Origin: Pseudomonas sp. Irchel 3A7
Lineage (GTDB): Bacteria > Pseudomonadota > Gammaproteobacteria > Pseudomonadales > Pseudomonadaceae
Assembly: GCF_900187565.1 (NCBI RefSeq)
Contig: NZ_FYED01000003.1
Location: 265,398-329,397, forward strand
Direction: 5' to 3'
DNA: 64,000 bases
A program made the translations under genes and the position numbers. The notes under the pieces are model-generated. The model was given only the letters and a program-made list of their open reading frames with translations. It had not been told where the DNA came from and ran no database searches. Below, in pieces: positions 27,676-36,333 of this stretch; positions within the stretch are counted from its first letter, which is position 1; each line of letters begins with the position of its first letter.

Positions 27676-27930
27676 TCAGCTGATGGAAGCCGAACCCGTG
27701 CGGTCATAACCGTCAGCAGCGAACGTCGCCGAACCAGTACGGTCGTAGCCATCTTCAGCGACAGTGGCGGAGCCGGTGCGATCGTAGCCATCAGCGGCGA
27801 CAGTGGCGGAGCCGGTGCGGTCATAGCCGTCTGCTGCGACAGCGGAGCCTGTGCGGTCGTAACCGTCGGCGGCGAAGGTGTTGGCAGCCAGTACGGACAG
27901 GGCCAGGGCGAGGAACAGTTTGGTTTTCAT
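27676..27930 (-). CDS. Secreted tandem-repeat peptide (DGYDRTGSA repeats)
   Basis: An 84-residue product. A signal peptide (1-20, cleavage after NTFA) is followed only by five copies of [AE]DGYDRTGSA with a period of 12-13 residues (starting at residues 21, 33, 46, 59 and 72) and a short SIS tail. No catalytic motif. I recall short pseudomonad proteins with similar repeats carrying the unhelpful label 'phage infection protein'; function is unknown. The inner ATG (MKTKLFLALALS) is chosen because GGAG is eight bases before it, against two for the ATG upstream. Repeats rich in Asp, Tyr and Arg suggest a surface or metal-binding role (speculative). Confidence 0.75.
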   Translation of the reverse strand: MKTKLFLALALSVLAANTFAADGYDRTGSAVAADGYDRTGSATVAADGYDRTGSATVAEDGYDRTGSATFAADGYDRTGSASIS

Positions 27931-28186
27931 CTTCATTTCTCCAGGTTCTTTGGCGTTTTGTGTCTTGGGCATGGGTTTCATGCTACGCCAATTAAACTGA
28001 TTAAAAAGCGCAAAATAATGCTAAAAACAATCGATTAAGTAGATGTTAAGCGCGTCAGCCATTTTCGCGTTCAGCGCTCAGCGATCGCATCGCAGTTAAT
28101 CGTTTTGGCAGGATCAGAATGGGGGACGCGCATTAACTCGTGATTAATCCGCCATTCACGGGGATGAAGGATTTTTCATACGCAAA
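27931..28186. other. AT-rich promoter region of the repeat-peptide gene
   Basis: About 250 bases, clearly more AT-rich than the surroundings around 27985-28045. It should hold the promoter of the repeat peptide. I see no gene. Confidence 0.4.
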
Positions 28187-28187
28187 C

Positions 28188-28222
28188 AAAAAAGGGGCAG
28201 ACCCCGACGGACTGCCCCTTTT
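28188..28222 (-). terminator. Rho-independent terminator of the permease gene
   Basis: Stem AAAAGGGGCAG/CTGCCCCTTTT with flanking A- and T-runs, 19 bases after the permease stop on the minus strand. Confidence 0.9.
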
Positions 28223-28240
28223 GGTGTAACTCGGTCGGAT

Positions 28241-29560
28241 TTAGTCGGTGACGATCCGCGAGTGCTTACGGGTGTCTTTCATGGTGATGTACACCAGCAA
28301 CGACACAGCGATACACGCGGTGACATACCAGTAGTAACCGGTTTCCATGCCGATGCTCTTGAACCACAGCGCGATGTATTCAGCGGTGCCGCCGAAGATC
28401 GACACAGTCAGTGCGTACGGCAGGCCAACGCCCAGGGCGCGGATTTCGGTCGGGAACAGTTCGGCTTTGACCACCGCGTTGATCGAGGTGTAGCCGCTGA
28501 CGATGATCAGCGCCGCCATGATCAGGAAGAACGCGCCCCACCAGGTCGTGATGGTGTGCAGGGTGGTGAGGATCGGCACGGTGAAAATCGTGCCCAGTAC
28601 GCCGAAGGCGATCAGGATCGGTCGGCGACCGATCTTGTCCGACAGGCCGCCGATGATCGGTTGCAGGCACATGAACAGGAACAGTGTGGCGGCGGAAATG
28701 GTGGTGGAGTCGGAGATGCTCATGCCGACGGTGTTCACCAGGTATTTCTGCATGTAGGTGGTGTAGGTGTAGAACGCCAGCGTACCACCCATGGTCAGGC
28801 CGACCACGGTCAGCAGTTCCTTGGGATGACGCATCAAGGTGCGCATGGCGCTTTCCTTGGCCTTTTCCTTCTTGGTGAACGACTCGGTTTCTTCCATGCC
28901 GCGACGCAAGTACAGCGCGACCACGGCACACAGCGCGCCGATGGCGAACGGAATGCGCCAGCCCCAGGCGTACAGCTCTTCGGTGGTCAGTACGTTTTGC
29001 AGGACGATCAGGACACCCAGCGCGATGAGCTGGCCGGAGATCAGGGTCACGTACTGGAAGCTGGAGAAGAAGCCGCGACGTTCCTTGGTCGCCATCTCAC
29101 TGAGGTAAGTGGCGGAGGTGCCGTATTCGCCACCGACCGACAGGCCCTGCAGCAAACGGGCGAACACCAGCAGGATCGGCGCACCGATGCCGATGGTTTC
29201 GTAGCTCGGGCTGAGGGCGATCAGCAGGGAGCCGAAGCACATCAGGTACACCGAGGCCATCAGGGCCTTTTTGCGCCCGACCTTGTCGGCGTACAGGCCC
29301 ATCAGCCAGCCGCCGATCGGGCGCATCAGGAAGCCCACGGCGAAGATCGCTGCGGTGTTCAGCAGTTGGGCGGTTGTGTCGCCCTTGGGGAAGAAGGTCT
29401 TGGCGAAGTACAGGGAGAAGGCGGCATAGACGTACCAGTCATACCATTCGACCATGTTGCCTACGGAGCCGCTGAAGATCGATTTGATGCGGCTGGAGGT
29501 GGTTCTTGGTTTGGCTGTCGCGGCAGCCGACCCAAGGGGCAGGGTATTTGAGTTATCCAT
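28241..29560 (-). CDS. MFS dicarboxylate/alpha-ketoglutarate permease (KgtP-like)
   Basis: A 439-residue metabolite:H+ symporter with 12 expected helices. It carries the family signature NMVEWYDWYVYAAFSLYFAK near residue 35, GLYADKVGRKKALMAS in loop 2-3 and RLLQGLSVGGEYGTSATYLSE. This is the KgtP/ProP branch; adjacency to MifR/MifS points to 2-oxoglutarate import. AAGGA lies seven bases before the ATG. A sigma-54 promoter and two palindromes lie upstream (see 29623-29727), so transcription should need RpoN and MifR. Confidence 0.88.
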   Translation of the reverse strand: MDNSNTLPLGSAAATAKPRTTSSRIKSIFSGSVGNMVEWYDWYVYAAFSLYFAKTFFPKGDTTAQLLNTAAIFAVGFLMRPIGGWLMGLYADKVGRKKALMASVYLMCFGSLLIALSPSYETIGIGAPILLVFARLLQGLSVGGEYGTSATYLSEMATKERRGFFSSFQYVTLISGQLIALGVLIVLQNVLTTEELYAWGWRIPFAIGALCAVVALYLRRGMEETESFTKKEKAKESAMRTLMRHPKELLTVVGLTMGGTLAFYTYTTYMQKYLVNTVGMSISDSTTISAATLFLFMCLQPIIGGLSDKIGRRPILIAFGVLGTIFTVPILTTLHTITTWWGAFFLIMAALIIVSGYTSINAVVKAELFPTEIRALGVGLPYALTVSIFGGTAEYIALWFKSIGMETGYYWYVTACIAVSLLVYITMKDTRKHSRIVTD

Positions 29561-29622
29561 TGAAGGATCCTTCGTTTAATTGTTTTTGTGGAGCGCGATT
29601 AAACGCGGCCTGCGGGGGCTAT

Positions 29623-29638
29623 AGCAGGAGCTGTGCCA
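29623..29638 (-). promoter_or_regulatory. Sigma-54 (RpoN) -24/-12 promoter
   Basis: On the minus strand the sequence is TGGCACAGCTCCTGCT, with GG and GC exactly ten bases apart, two mismatches to the usual TGGCACGNNNNTTGCW. It lies 63-78 bases before the permease ATG, oriented towards it. Confidence 0.72.
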
Positions 29639-29680
29639 AGAGGGAGAGGGCCGGTCTAGAGGGGTTTTCAGATTGTGATG

Positions 29681-29727
29681 AGCGGAAATCCGCTTATAGG
29701 AACTTCGTTGCGAGCGGAAAATCGCTC
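29681..29727. promoter_or_regulatory. Two tandem palindromes, probable MifR enhancer sites
   Basis: AGCGGAAATCCGCT (29681-29694) and GAGCGGAAAATCGCTC (29712-29727). Both read AGCGGAAA...CGCT, and their centres are 32 bases apart, close to three helical turns. They lie about 45-100 bases upstream of the sigma-54 element, where an NtrC-family activator would bind. Confidence 0.62.
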
Positions 29728-29763
29728 ATTCGGTTCGGCAGTATTGCTGTATGTGCCGGCCTC

Positions 29764-29835
29764 TTCGCGAGCAGGCTCGCTCCCACAATGGTGCGATGTA
29801 CTCCGGGCTACTGTGGGAGCGAGCCTGCTCGCGAA
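29764..29835. repeat. Outward-facing REP pair (class A)
   Basis: Inverse copy from 29764 and direct copy ending at 29835. Flanks extend the symmetry (GGCCTC on the left, GAGGCC on the right). Its spacer closely resembles that of the pair at 38169-38239. Confidence 0.9.
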
Positions 29836-29859
29836 GAGGCCAGACCAAACACTAGGAAA

Positions 29860-31194
29860 TCAGGCTTCGGGAAGGAACATTTCGCGACTCAACCCATGCC
29901 GCTGCATTTTTTCATTGAAGGTGCGACGCGGCAGTTGCAGTTCTTCCAGCACGGCTTTCACATCACCCTTGTGCCGGGTCAGCGCCGCACGCAGGCACTG
30001 TGCTTCAAAGGCTTCCTGCTGCGCCGCCAGAGATTGTCCGGGTTCGATGCCCGCGGGCACAGGCTCGCCAAGCCCCAGCACCTGACGCTCGGCCACGTTT
30101 GCCAGTTCGCGCACGTTGCCCGGCCAGTCGTGGCTCAGCAGATGGCTCAACTGCGGCCCGCTCAATGGCGAAAATGAACGACCCAGGCGCTCGGCGGCAT
30201 GGCGGGCGAAGGATTCGTACAACAATGGAATGTCTTCGCGGCGGTCGCGCAGCGGTGGCAGACGCAATTCGGCGACATTCAATCGGTAGGCCAGATCCTC
30301 GCGAAAACGTCCGGCCCGTGCTTCGTCGAGCAGGTCCGGTTTGGTCGCGGCGATGATGCGCAAATCCACGCGAATGCTCTGGTTCGACCCCAGGCGTTCG
30401 AGCTTCTGCTCCTGCAGCACCCGCAGCAATTTCACCTGTTGCGCCAAGGGCATGCTTTCGATTTCATCGAGAAACAACGTGCCGCCATCGGCGTATTCGA
30501 GTTTGCCGATGCGCTTGCCTTGGGCGCCGGTGAAGGCGCCGCTTTCGTGGCCGAACAGCTCGGCTTCGAACAATTGCTCGGGGATGGCCGCGCAGTTCAA
30601 TGCAACAAAAGGTTTGTCGGCACGCGGTCCGAAGTCGTGCAGGCAACGGGCAACCAGCTCCTTGCCGCTGCCGGTTTCGCCACGGATCAGCACGTTGACC
30701 GGCAGCGCCGCCAGGTCCAGCACTTGCCCGCGCAAAACCTGCAAGCCTCGGGATACACCGAGCAGCGTAGCATCGAGCTTGGCGCGGTTGTCTGCCTGTT
30801 CGTGCAGGGCGCGGTTTTCCAGGACCAGTCGGCGCTTGTCCAGAGCCCGGCGCAGGCTGCCGAGCAGGGTTTCGGGGCTGAAGGGTTTTTCCAGAAAGTC
30901 GTAGGCGCCATCGCGCATCGCATCGACAGCCATGGGGACGTCGCCGTGGCCTGTCAGCAGGATCACCGGCAGGTCGGCATCACGGCGCTGGACCTCGGCC
31001 AACAGTTCCAGGCCGGTCATGCCGGGCATGCGCACATCGCTGAGAATCACCCCGGCAAAATGCTTCGGTAACTGCGCCAGGCACTCGTCGGCACGGCTGA
31101 ACAACTGCACTTCGAATCCCGACAGGCTCAGCCATTGTTCGACGGCGCTGCGGATGCTGCTTTCGTCGTCCACGACCATCACTGAGTTGAGCAT
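29860..31194 (-). CDS. mifR: NtrC-family response regulator MifR
   Basis: A 444-residue sigma-54 activator. The receiver domain covers 1-120 (DDES, phospho-acceptor in LSDVRMPG, K in LEKPFSP). The AAA+ domain covers about 140-375, with Walker A GETGSGKE, the sigma-54 contact loop ESGAFTGA, and Walker B GGTLFLDEIESM. A Fis-type helix-turn-helix ends the protein (KGDVKAVLEELQLPRRTFNEKM). With MifS it should activate the permease promoter in response to 2-oxoglutarate, as described in P. aeruginosa. It overlaps mifS by 16 bases. Confidence 0.87.
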   Translation of the reverse strand: MLNSVMVVDDESSIRSAVEQWLSLSGFEVQLFSRADECLAQLPKHFAGVILSDVRMPGMTGLELLAEVQRRDADLPVILLTGHGDVPMAVDAMRDGAYDFLEKPFSPETLLGSLRRALDKRRLVLENRALHEQADNRAKLDATLLGVSRGLQVLRGQVLDLAALPVNVLIRGETGSGKELVARCLHDFGPRADKPFVALNCAAIPEQLFEAELFGHESGAFTGAQGKRIGKLEYADGGTLFLDEIESMPLAQQVKLLRVLQEQKLERLGSNQSIRVDLRIIAATKPDLLDEARAGRFREDLAYRLNVAELRLPPLRDRREDIPLLYESFARHAAERLGRSFSPLSGPQLSHLLSHDWPGNVRELANVAERQVLGLGEPVPAGIEPGQSLAAQQEAFEAQCLRAALTRHKGDVKAVLEELQLPRRTFNEKMQRHGLSREMFLPEA

Positions 31195-32963
31195 GAGCCA
31201 TGGGCCTCCAGATCGATGGGTAGGGTCAGGGTGAAGACCGCGCCATTGGCGTGATTTTCGGCCGTCAGGGAACCGCCCGATTCGTGAACGATAGCGAAAG
31301 AAACCGCCAGGCCGATACCCAGGCCATCGCCCACCGGTTTGGTGGTGAAAAATGGATCAAACACCTTGGACAGGTTTTCTGGCGCGATGCCGCTGCCGTT
31401 GTCGATAACGCTCAAGTGCCACACTTGTTCTTCGGCTTCGAGGCGGATTTCCAGGCGCTTGCAGGGTTTGTCCTGCATCGCATCCAGCGCATTGCGCAGC
31501 AGGTTGATCAGCACCTGCTCCAGGCGAATCGCGTCGCCGCGGACCCAGGCCGGGCGTGCCAGGTGCAGCACTGTGCTGACTTGCTCGTCGCGTAACCGGG
31601 TGTCGAGCAGATGCAGCGACTGGTCGACCACCGCCGCCAGGTCCAGGCGTTCGCGCAAGCCACTGGGGCTTTTGCGGGCAAAGGTTTTCAGGTGACCGGT
31701 GAGGGCTGCCATGCGCGTCAGCATCTCGTCTACCGGCTTGAGTGCCTTGTACGCTTCGTCGACCCGTCCGTGATCAAGCAGCAGCCTCAGCGTCGCAAGT
31801 TGCATGCGCTGGGCCGTCAGCGGTTGATTGATCTCGTGGGCCAGGGCGGCCGACATCTGCCCGAGAGCGGCGAGTTTGGCCGATTGCACCAGGCCGTCCT
31901 GGGCGGTGCGCAGGTCGCGGGTACGTTCTTCCACCAGTTGTTCGAGCTCCTCGCGACTGCGCTGACGCAGTTTGGCCAAACGCCAGCGCTGATTGAGAAA
32001 CAGCAGCAGGAACACCAGGGTCAGCCACAATCCGGCCGCAGCGAGTGCGGCGTTGCGGCTGTCTTCGAAGGCAACCTGGGGACGGCGCAGCAAGTGCAGG
32101 GTCCAGCCCTCGGCGGCGAGCGGCAAGGATTCCCACAGGTAGTCGGCATCACTGTCCGGACCCTTCACCCGTACCAGTTCACTGTTGTCGTCGAAGCGGC
32201 GCAACGATTGGTATTCAAGCGGCGTCAATGGCTGCTTGTTGTATTGGCGGGTGGCCTTGAGTTCGGCGTGATCGCTGTCGCTCAGCGGTTTCAAGTGCCG
32301 GTAGCGCCAGCCTGGCTGATTGGCGATGAAGATGATCCCGCGGGCGTCGCTGACCAGCAGCGTGTCGTTACCCTGGCGCCATTCGCGCTCCAGCTCGGGA
32401 AACTCGAGTTTGACCACCATGGCGCCGAGAAACTGCCCGTCGTCGTTGGTCACGGCGCTGGACAGGAAGTACCCCGGAATACCGCTGGTCACCCCCACCG
32501 CATAAAAGCGTCCGGTGCCCTGGGTACGGGTCTGGTTGAAGTAGGGACGAAACCCGTAGTTGTGGCCGACGTAACTGCTGGGCAAGCGCCAGTTGCTCGC
32601 CGCCACGGCCAGACCGGTGCGATCGAGTAATTCCAGGGTCGAGGAATCGGCGGCACCGTTGATTTTTTCCAGTTTGCGGTTCAGCACGTCCTGTTGCTCG
32701 GGGCTGACCGGTCCTTTGAGCGCGTCGCGCAATTGCGGGTCCAGCGCCAGTACCGAGGGAAGGGCGCGGTAGCGTTCGATCAAGGTATGCAGCGAGGTGG
32801 CGTAAAGCGCCAGTTGCTGATTGGCACGGGCCGCGTCTTCGACCAGGGATTGGCGCACGGTGTGGCGCATGGCCAGGGTGGCGACAATGGCGGCACCGGC
32901 GATGATCACCAAGGTATAGAGCGTCAAGCGCAGGGGGCGGGATGACAAGAACATGCTGGGCAT
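31179..32963 (-). CDS. mifS: Sensor histidine kinase MifS (DctB-like)
   Basis: About 595 residues. A membrane segment near residues 10-28 is followed by a periplasmic double-Cache sensor domain, a second membrane segment (about 300-320), a coiled linker, a HisKA domain with LGQMSAALAHEINQPLTAQRMQL (phospho-histidine in AHEIN) and an ATPase domain with DNGSGI, FFTTKPVGDGLGIGL. The phosphoryl partner is MifR. The start is uncertain: ATGs at 32993, 32963 and 32954 are in frame and none has a good ribosome site; I chose the middle one. Confidence 0.83.
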   Translation of the reverse strand: MPSMFLSSRPLRLTLYTLVIIAGAAIVATLAMRHTVRQSLVEDAARANQQLALYATSLHTLIERYRALPSVLALDPQLRDALKGPVSPEQQDVLNRKLEKINGAADSSTLELLDRTGLAVAASNWRLPSSYVGHNYGFRPYFNQTRTQGTGRFYAVGVTSGIPGYFLSSAVTNDDGQFLGAMVVKLEFPELEREWRQGNDTLLVSDARGIIFIANQPGWRYRHLKPLSDSDHAELKATRQYNKQPLTPLEYQSLRRFDDNSELVRVKGPDSDADYLWESLPLAAEGWTLHLLRRPQVAFEDSRNAALAAAGLWLTLVFLLLFLNQRWRLAKLRQRSREELEQLVEERTRDLRTAQDGLVQSAKLAALGQMSAALAHEINQPLTAQRMQLATLRLLLDHGRVDEAYKALKPVDEMLTRMAALTGHLKTFARKSPSGLRERLDLAAVVDQSLHLLDTRLRDEQVSTVLHLARPAWVRGDAIRLEQVLINLLRNALDAMQDKPCKRLEIRLEAEEQVWHLSVIDNGSGIAPENLSKVFDPFFTTKPVGDGLGIGLAVSFAIVHESGGSLTAENHANGAVFTLTLPIDLEAHGSCSTQ

Positions 32964-33012
32964 TACACATGGGGTACGGAGGGGGCGCACCATAACATGA
33001 GCGACTTCTCCT

Positions 33013-33111
33013 TGTGGGAGCGAGCCTGCTCGCGAAGGTCATCAACGATAATGCGTTCGTCCTGCTGAACGCGTTGTCCTCAGGTTTTTCGCGAGCAGGC
33101 TCGCTCCCACA
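33013..33111. repeat. REPIN, class A (inward REP pair)
   Basis: Direct copy from 33013 and inverse copy ending at 33111, between mifS and the fumarase terminator. Confidence 0.9.
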
Positions 33112-33131
33112 AAAGCCGGTGATGGGCCAAT

Positions 33132-33166
33132 AAAAAAGGCGACAGGGATAGCCCTGTCGCCTTTTT
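33132..33166 (-). terminator. Rho-independent terminator of fumarase
   Basis: A-run, stem GGCGACAGGG/CCCTGTCGCC with loop ATAG, then a T-run. On the minus strand it follows the fumarase stop by 17 bases. Confidence 0.92.
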
Positions 33167-33183
33167 CGGGTCAGTCCAAGTGC

Positions 33184-34707
33184 TTACTGCACTTCAACCG
33201 CCAGGCTTTCACTGATCTTTTGCTGCCAGATGGCAGGACCGGTGATGTGTACCGACTCGCCTTTGCTGTCGACTGCAACAGTGACAGGCATGTCTTTGAC
33301 GTCGAACTCGTAGATCGCTTCCATCCCCAGTTCGGCGAACGCCACCACGCGGGATTTCTTGATCGCTTGCGCCACCAGGTAAGCCGCGCCGCCCACTGCC
33401 ATCAGGTAAACGGCTTTGTGGTCCTTGATCGCGTCGATGGCGGTCGGACCGCGCTCGGATTTGCCGATCATGCCCAGCAGGCCGGTTTGCTCGAGGATCT
33501 GACGGGTGAACTTGTCCATTCGCGTCGCGGTGGTCGGACCGGCAGGGCCCACCACTTCTTCGCGCACCGGATCGACCGGGCCGACGTAATAGATGAAGCG
33601 ACCTTTGAGGTCCACCGGCAGGGTTTCGCCCTTGTTCAGCATCTCGACCATGCGCTTGTGTGCGGCGTCGCGACCGGTGAGCATTTTGCCGTTGAGCAGG
33701 ACGGTTTCGCCCGGCTTCCAGCTCTGCACTTCTTCCGGGGTCAGGGTGTCGAGGTTAACGCGGCGGGCCGACGGACCGGCTTCCCAGACGATTTCCGGGT
33801 AGGCGTCCAAAGGTGGCGCTTCCAGCGATGCCGGACCGGAGCCGTCGAGCACGAAGTGCGCGTGACGGGTAGCGGCGCAGTTCGGGATCATGCACACCGG
33901 CAACGAAGCGGCGTGGGTCGGGTAGTCCATGATCTTCACGTCGAGCACGGTGGTCAGGCCGCCCAGGCCCTGGGCGCCGATGCCCAGCTGGTTGACCTTC
34001 TCGAACAGCTCCAGACGCATTTCTTCGATACGGTTTTGCGGGCCGCGGGCCTTCAGCTCATGGATGTCGATGGATTCCATCAACACTTCCTTGGCCATCA
34101 CCGCGGCTTTCTCGGCGGTGCCGCCGATGCCGATGCCGAGCATGCCCGGTGGGCACCAGCCGGCACCCATGGTCGGAACGGTCTTCAGAACCCAGTCGAC
34201 GATCGAGTCGGACGGGTTGAGCATGGCCATTTTCGACTTGTTCTCGGAACCGCCGCCCTTGGCCGCCACGTCCACTTCCACGGTGTTACCCGGAACGATG
34301 GAGTAGTGGATAACGGCCGGGGTGTTGTCCTTGGTGTTCTTGCGAGCGCCCGCCGGGTCGGCGAGGATCGAAGCGCGCAGGACGTTTTCCGGCAGGTTGT
34401 AGGCGCGACGCACGCCTTCGTTGATCATGTCGTCCAGGCTCATGGTCGCGCCGTCCCAACGCACGTCCATGCCCACGCGGACAAACACGGTCACGATGCC
34501 GGTGTCCTGGCAGATCGGACGGTGGCCGGTGGCGCACATGCGCGAGTTGATCAGGATCTGCGCCATGGAATCACGGGCTGCCGGCGATTCTTCGCGCAGG
34601 TAGGCCTCGTGCATCGCCTGGATGAAATCCACGGGGTGGTAATAGGAAATGAACTGCAGGGCGTCGGCAACGCTCTGTATCAGGTCGTCTTGCTTGATCA
34701 CGGTCAT
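33184..34707 (-). CDS. Class I fumarate hydratase
   Basis: A 507-residue iron-sulphur fumarase that interconverts fumarate and malate. Candidate 4Fe-4S ligands are in MCATGHRPICQDTG (N-terminal alpha domain), GAGWCPPGM and MIPNCAATRHAH; the C-terminal beta domain follows (GKMLTGRDAAHKRM, FIYYVGPVDPV, GPTTATRMDKF). It is thus oxygen-sensitive, unlike the class II enzyme. The ATG has GGAG eight bases upstream; an earlier frame start lies outside this context. As in PAO1 (PA4333, from memory) it precedes a divergent diguanylate cyclase gene. Confidence 0.94.
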   Translation of the reverse strand: MTVIKQDDLIQSVADALQFISYYHPVDFIQAMHEAYLREESPAARDSMAQILINSRMCATGHRPICQDTGIVTVFVRVGMDVRWDGATMSLDDMINEGVRRAYNLPENVLRASILADPAGARKNTKDNTPAVIHYSIVPGNTVEVDVAAKGGGSENKSKMAMLNPSDSIVDWVLKTVPTMGAGWCPPGMLGIGIGGTAEKAAVMAKEVLMESIDIHELKARGPQNRIEEMRLELFEKVNQLGIGAQGLGGLTTVLDVKIMDYPTHAASLPVCMIPNCAATRHAHFVLDGSGPASLEAPPLDAYPEIVWEAGPSARRVNLDTLTPEEVQSWKPGETVLLNGKMLTGRDAAHKRMVEMLNKGETLPVDLKGRFIYYVGPVDPVREEVVGPAGPTTATRMDKFTRQILEQTGLLGMIGKSERGPTAIDAIKDHKAVYLMAVGGAAYLVAQAIKKSRVVAFAELGMEAIYEFDVKDMPVTVAVDSKGESVHITGPAIWQQKISESLAVEVQ

Positions 34708-34753
34708 GAGTCGCGCTCCTCTAAAAGACGGGAACATTCAATAGTTCGAGGGG

Positions 34754-34843
34754 CAGCTTCAAGCTGTAAGCTTCAAGCGGCAAGCTGAAAGCAGTACGCG
34801 TACTGCTCTGAACTTGCCGCTTGAAGCTTGAGACTTGAAGCTG
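34754..34843. repeat. Long inverted repeat (GCTTCAAGC type)
   Basis: A 90-base near-perfect hairpin; the arm CAGCTTCAAGCTGTAAGCTT pairs with its counterpart ending GACTTGAAGCTG, and the apex is the palindrome GCAGTACGCGTACTGC. It is related to the element at 5682-5769. It lies upstream of fumarase, in the space shared with the cyclase gene. Confidence 0.85.
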
Positions 34844-34946
34844 ACCTCAAGGTCCCAAGGCCCGCCGGGCATGCTGGCGCGACGCTAAAAAGGCGCGGCA
34901 GTATAGCGCGCCTCGCTCAAGGGCACACCCGCCGATAGTCCAATCC

Positions 34947-35078
34947 TGTGGCGAGGGGATTTATCCCCGTTGGGTGGCGAAGCCGCCCCGAAAACTGCAC
35001 CTCGGTCCATCAGGCATAACGTGTGCATCGGATTTACGACTGCTTCGCACTCGAACGGGGATGAATCCCCTCGCCACA
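34947..35078. repeat. REPIN, class C (inward REP pair)
   Basis: TGTGGCGAGGGGATTTATCC on the left and its inverse on the right. The interior (GTTGGGTGGCGAAGCCGCC, ACTGCTTCGCACTC) resembles the class B interior although the REP stem differs. Confidence 0.9.
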
Positions 35079-35214
35079 GGTAACGCACTCGGCGCAGATG
35101 TATCAGAACCTCAAGTAGGATCTCGCCGGAAAATCGATGGTCATTTATCGGCCACGCCACTAAAGTGACATCCAGTCTGTAGAGTAGGACGCTCTGTCAG
35201 TCTTCTTTCATTCG

Positions 35215-36333
35215 GTGAGTCAACGATTGACCCATAACGCCATCCAGCGATTGCTAATCAAACGTTTTGCCCTCGCGGCCGGCACCTACGCCCTGGCATT
35301 GCTGTTGGTGTGGCTGGCGTTTTTTTCCGGTCACTACCAGGACTCACTGACGGGTATGGCCCTGGGCAGCGCGCTGGTGGTGATCAGCCAGGCGGCCTTG
35401 TTCGCGGTGTTCTACTCCGGTTGCAATCTGCGTTTCGCCGACCCCAGCCTGACTGAAGCCCAAGTGTTACTGGGGCTGGGTTGGCAAACCTGGCTGATCG
35501 CCCATCTGGACGATGCGCGCGGGGCGTTCCTGGTTTTTTACGTATTGATTCTGCTGTTCGGGCTGTTCCATCTGTCCCGTCGCTCATTCCTGCGCTGCGC
35601 CTTGCTGGTGTTCTTCAGTTTCAGCGCGATCACGCTATGGGAGGGCTACCACTTCCAGCTGCCCGACCCGGCCCTGGCGGCGTTGCAGGTGTGTGTGCTG
35701 CTGATCGTACTGGTCTGGCTGGTGCTCTATGCCGGCTATGTCCAGGCCTCGCGCCACCGCATGCGTCAGCGGCGTTTTGCCTTGCAGGCGCACCAGGACA
35801 CGTTGCGCGGAATGATGCGCCAGCTCGAAGACCTCGTCGCCACCGACGAACTGACCGGCTTGTTCAACCGCCGGCATTTCCTGCGCCTGGCCTCCCGCGA
35901 ACTCAATGCCATGGAAGTCGGCGTCGTGCATGGCCTGGCGCTGATCGACCTCGACCATTTCAAACGCATCAACGATCTGCACGGTCATGCCGCTGGCGAT
36001 CAGGTGCTGCAAGCCTTTGCCGGCGTGGCCACCGCATGCCTGCGCGACGGTGACGTCCTGGCCCGTTACGGCGGCGAAGAGTTCGTGGTGTTGCTGCCCG
36101 ATTGCGATGCCGACAGTTTGACGTTGTGTTGCGAACGGCTGCGCATCGCGTTCACCGATGTCGAATTGATCGGGCTCAACGTGCGCAATCTCAGCCTGTC
36201 CGCCGGCATGACCCTGCTCGAGCAAGGGGATGATCTCGACGATGCCTTGCAGCAGGCCGATCAGGCGCTGTATCGCGCCAAGCGTGACGGGCGCAACCGT
36301 TGCGCGGCAGCGTGGGAAAACGTCGATGCCTGA
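35215..36333 (+). CDS. sadC: Membrane diguanylate cyclase (SadC-like)
   Basis: A 372-residue inner-membrane enzyme making c-di-GMP from two GTP. Six hydrophobic segments occupy about residues 17-175. The GGDEF domain follows, with intact GGEEF at 286-290 and an inhibitory-site RDGD at 277-280, exactly five residues ahead, so product inhibition is expected. The position between class I fumarase and the ferredoxin-type reductase matches PAO1 sadC (PA4332, from memory), although that protein is longer. The start is a GTG with a weak ribosome site; a TTG at 35227 preceded by GGTGAG is an alternative. It overlaps the next gene by eight bases. Confidence 0.8.
   Translation: MSQRLTHNAIQRLLIKRFALAAGTYALALLLVWLAFFSGHYQDSLTGMALGSALVVISQAALFAVFYSGCNLRFADPSLTEAQVLLGLGWQTWLIAHLDDARGAFLVFYVLILLFGLFHLSRRSFLRCALLVFFSFSAITLWEGYHFQLPDPALAALQVCVLLIVLVWLVLYAGYVQASRHRMRQRRFALQAHQDTLRGMMRQLEDLVATDELTGLFNRRHFLRLASRELNAMEVGVVHGLALIDLDHFKRINDLHGHAAGDQVLQAFAGVATACLRDGDVLARYGGEEFVVLLPDCDADSLTLCCERLRIAFTDVELIGLNVRNLSLSAGMTLLEQGDDLDDALQQADQALYRAKRDGRNRCAAAWENVDA

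Noticed and set aside
33220..34788. Long open frame antisense to fumarase
   Set aside because: Shadow of the fumarase gene, histidine- and glutamine-rich nonsense translation.
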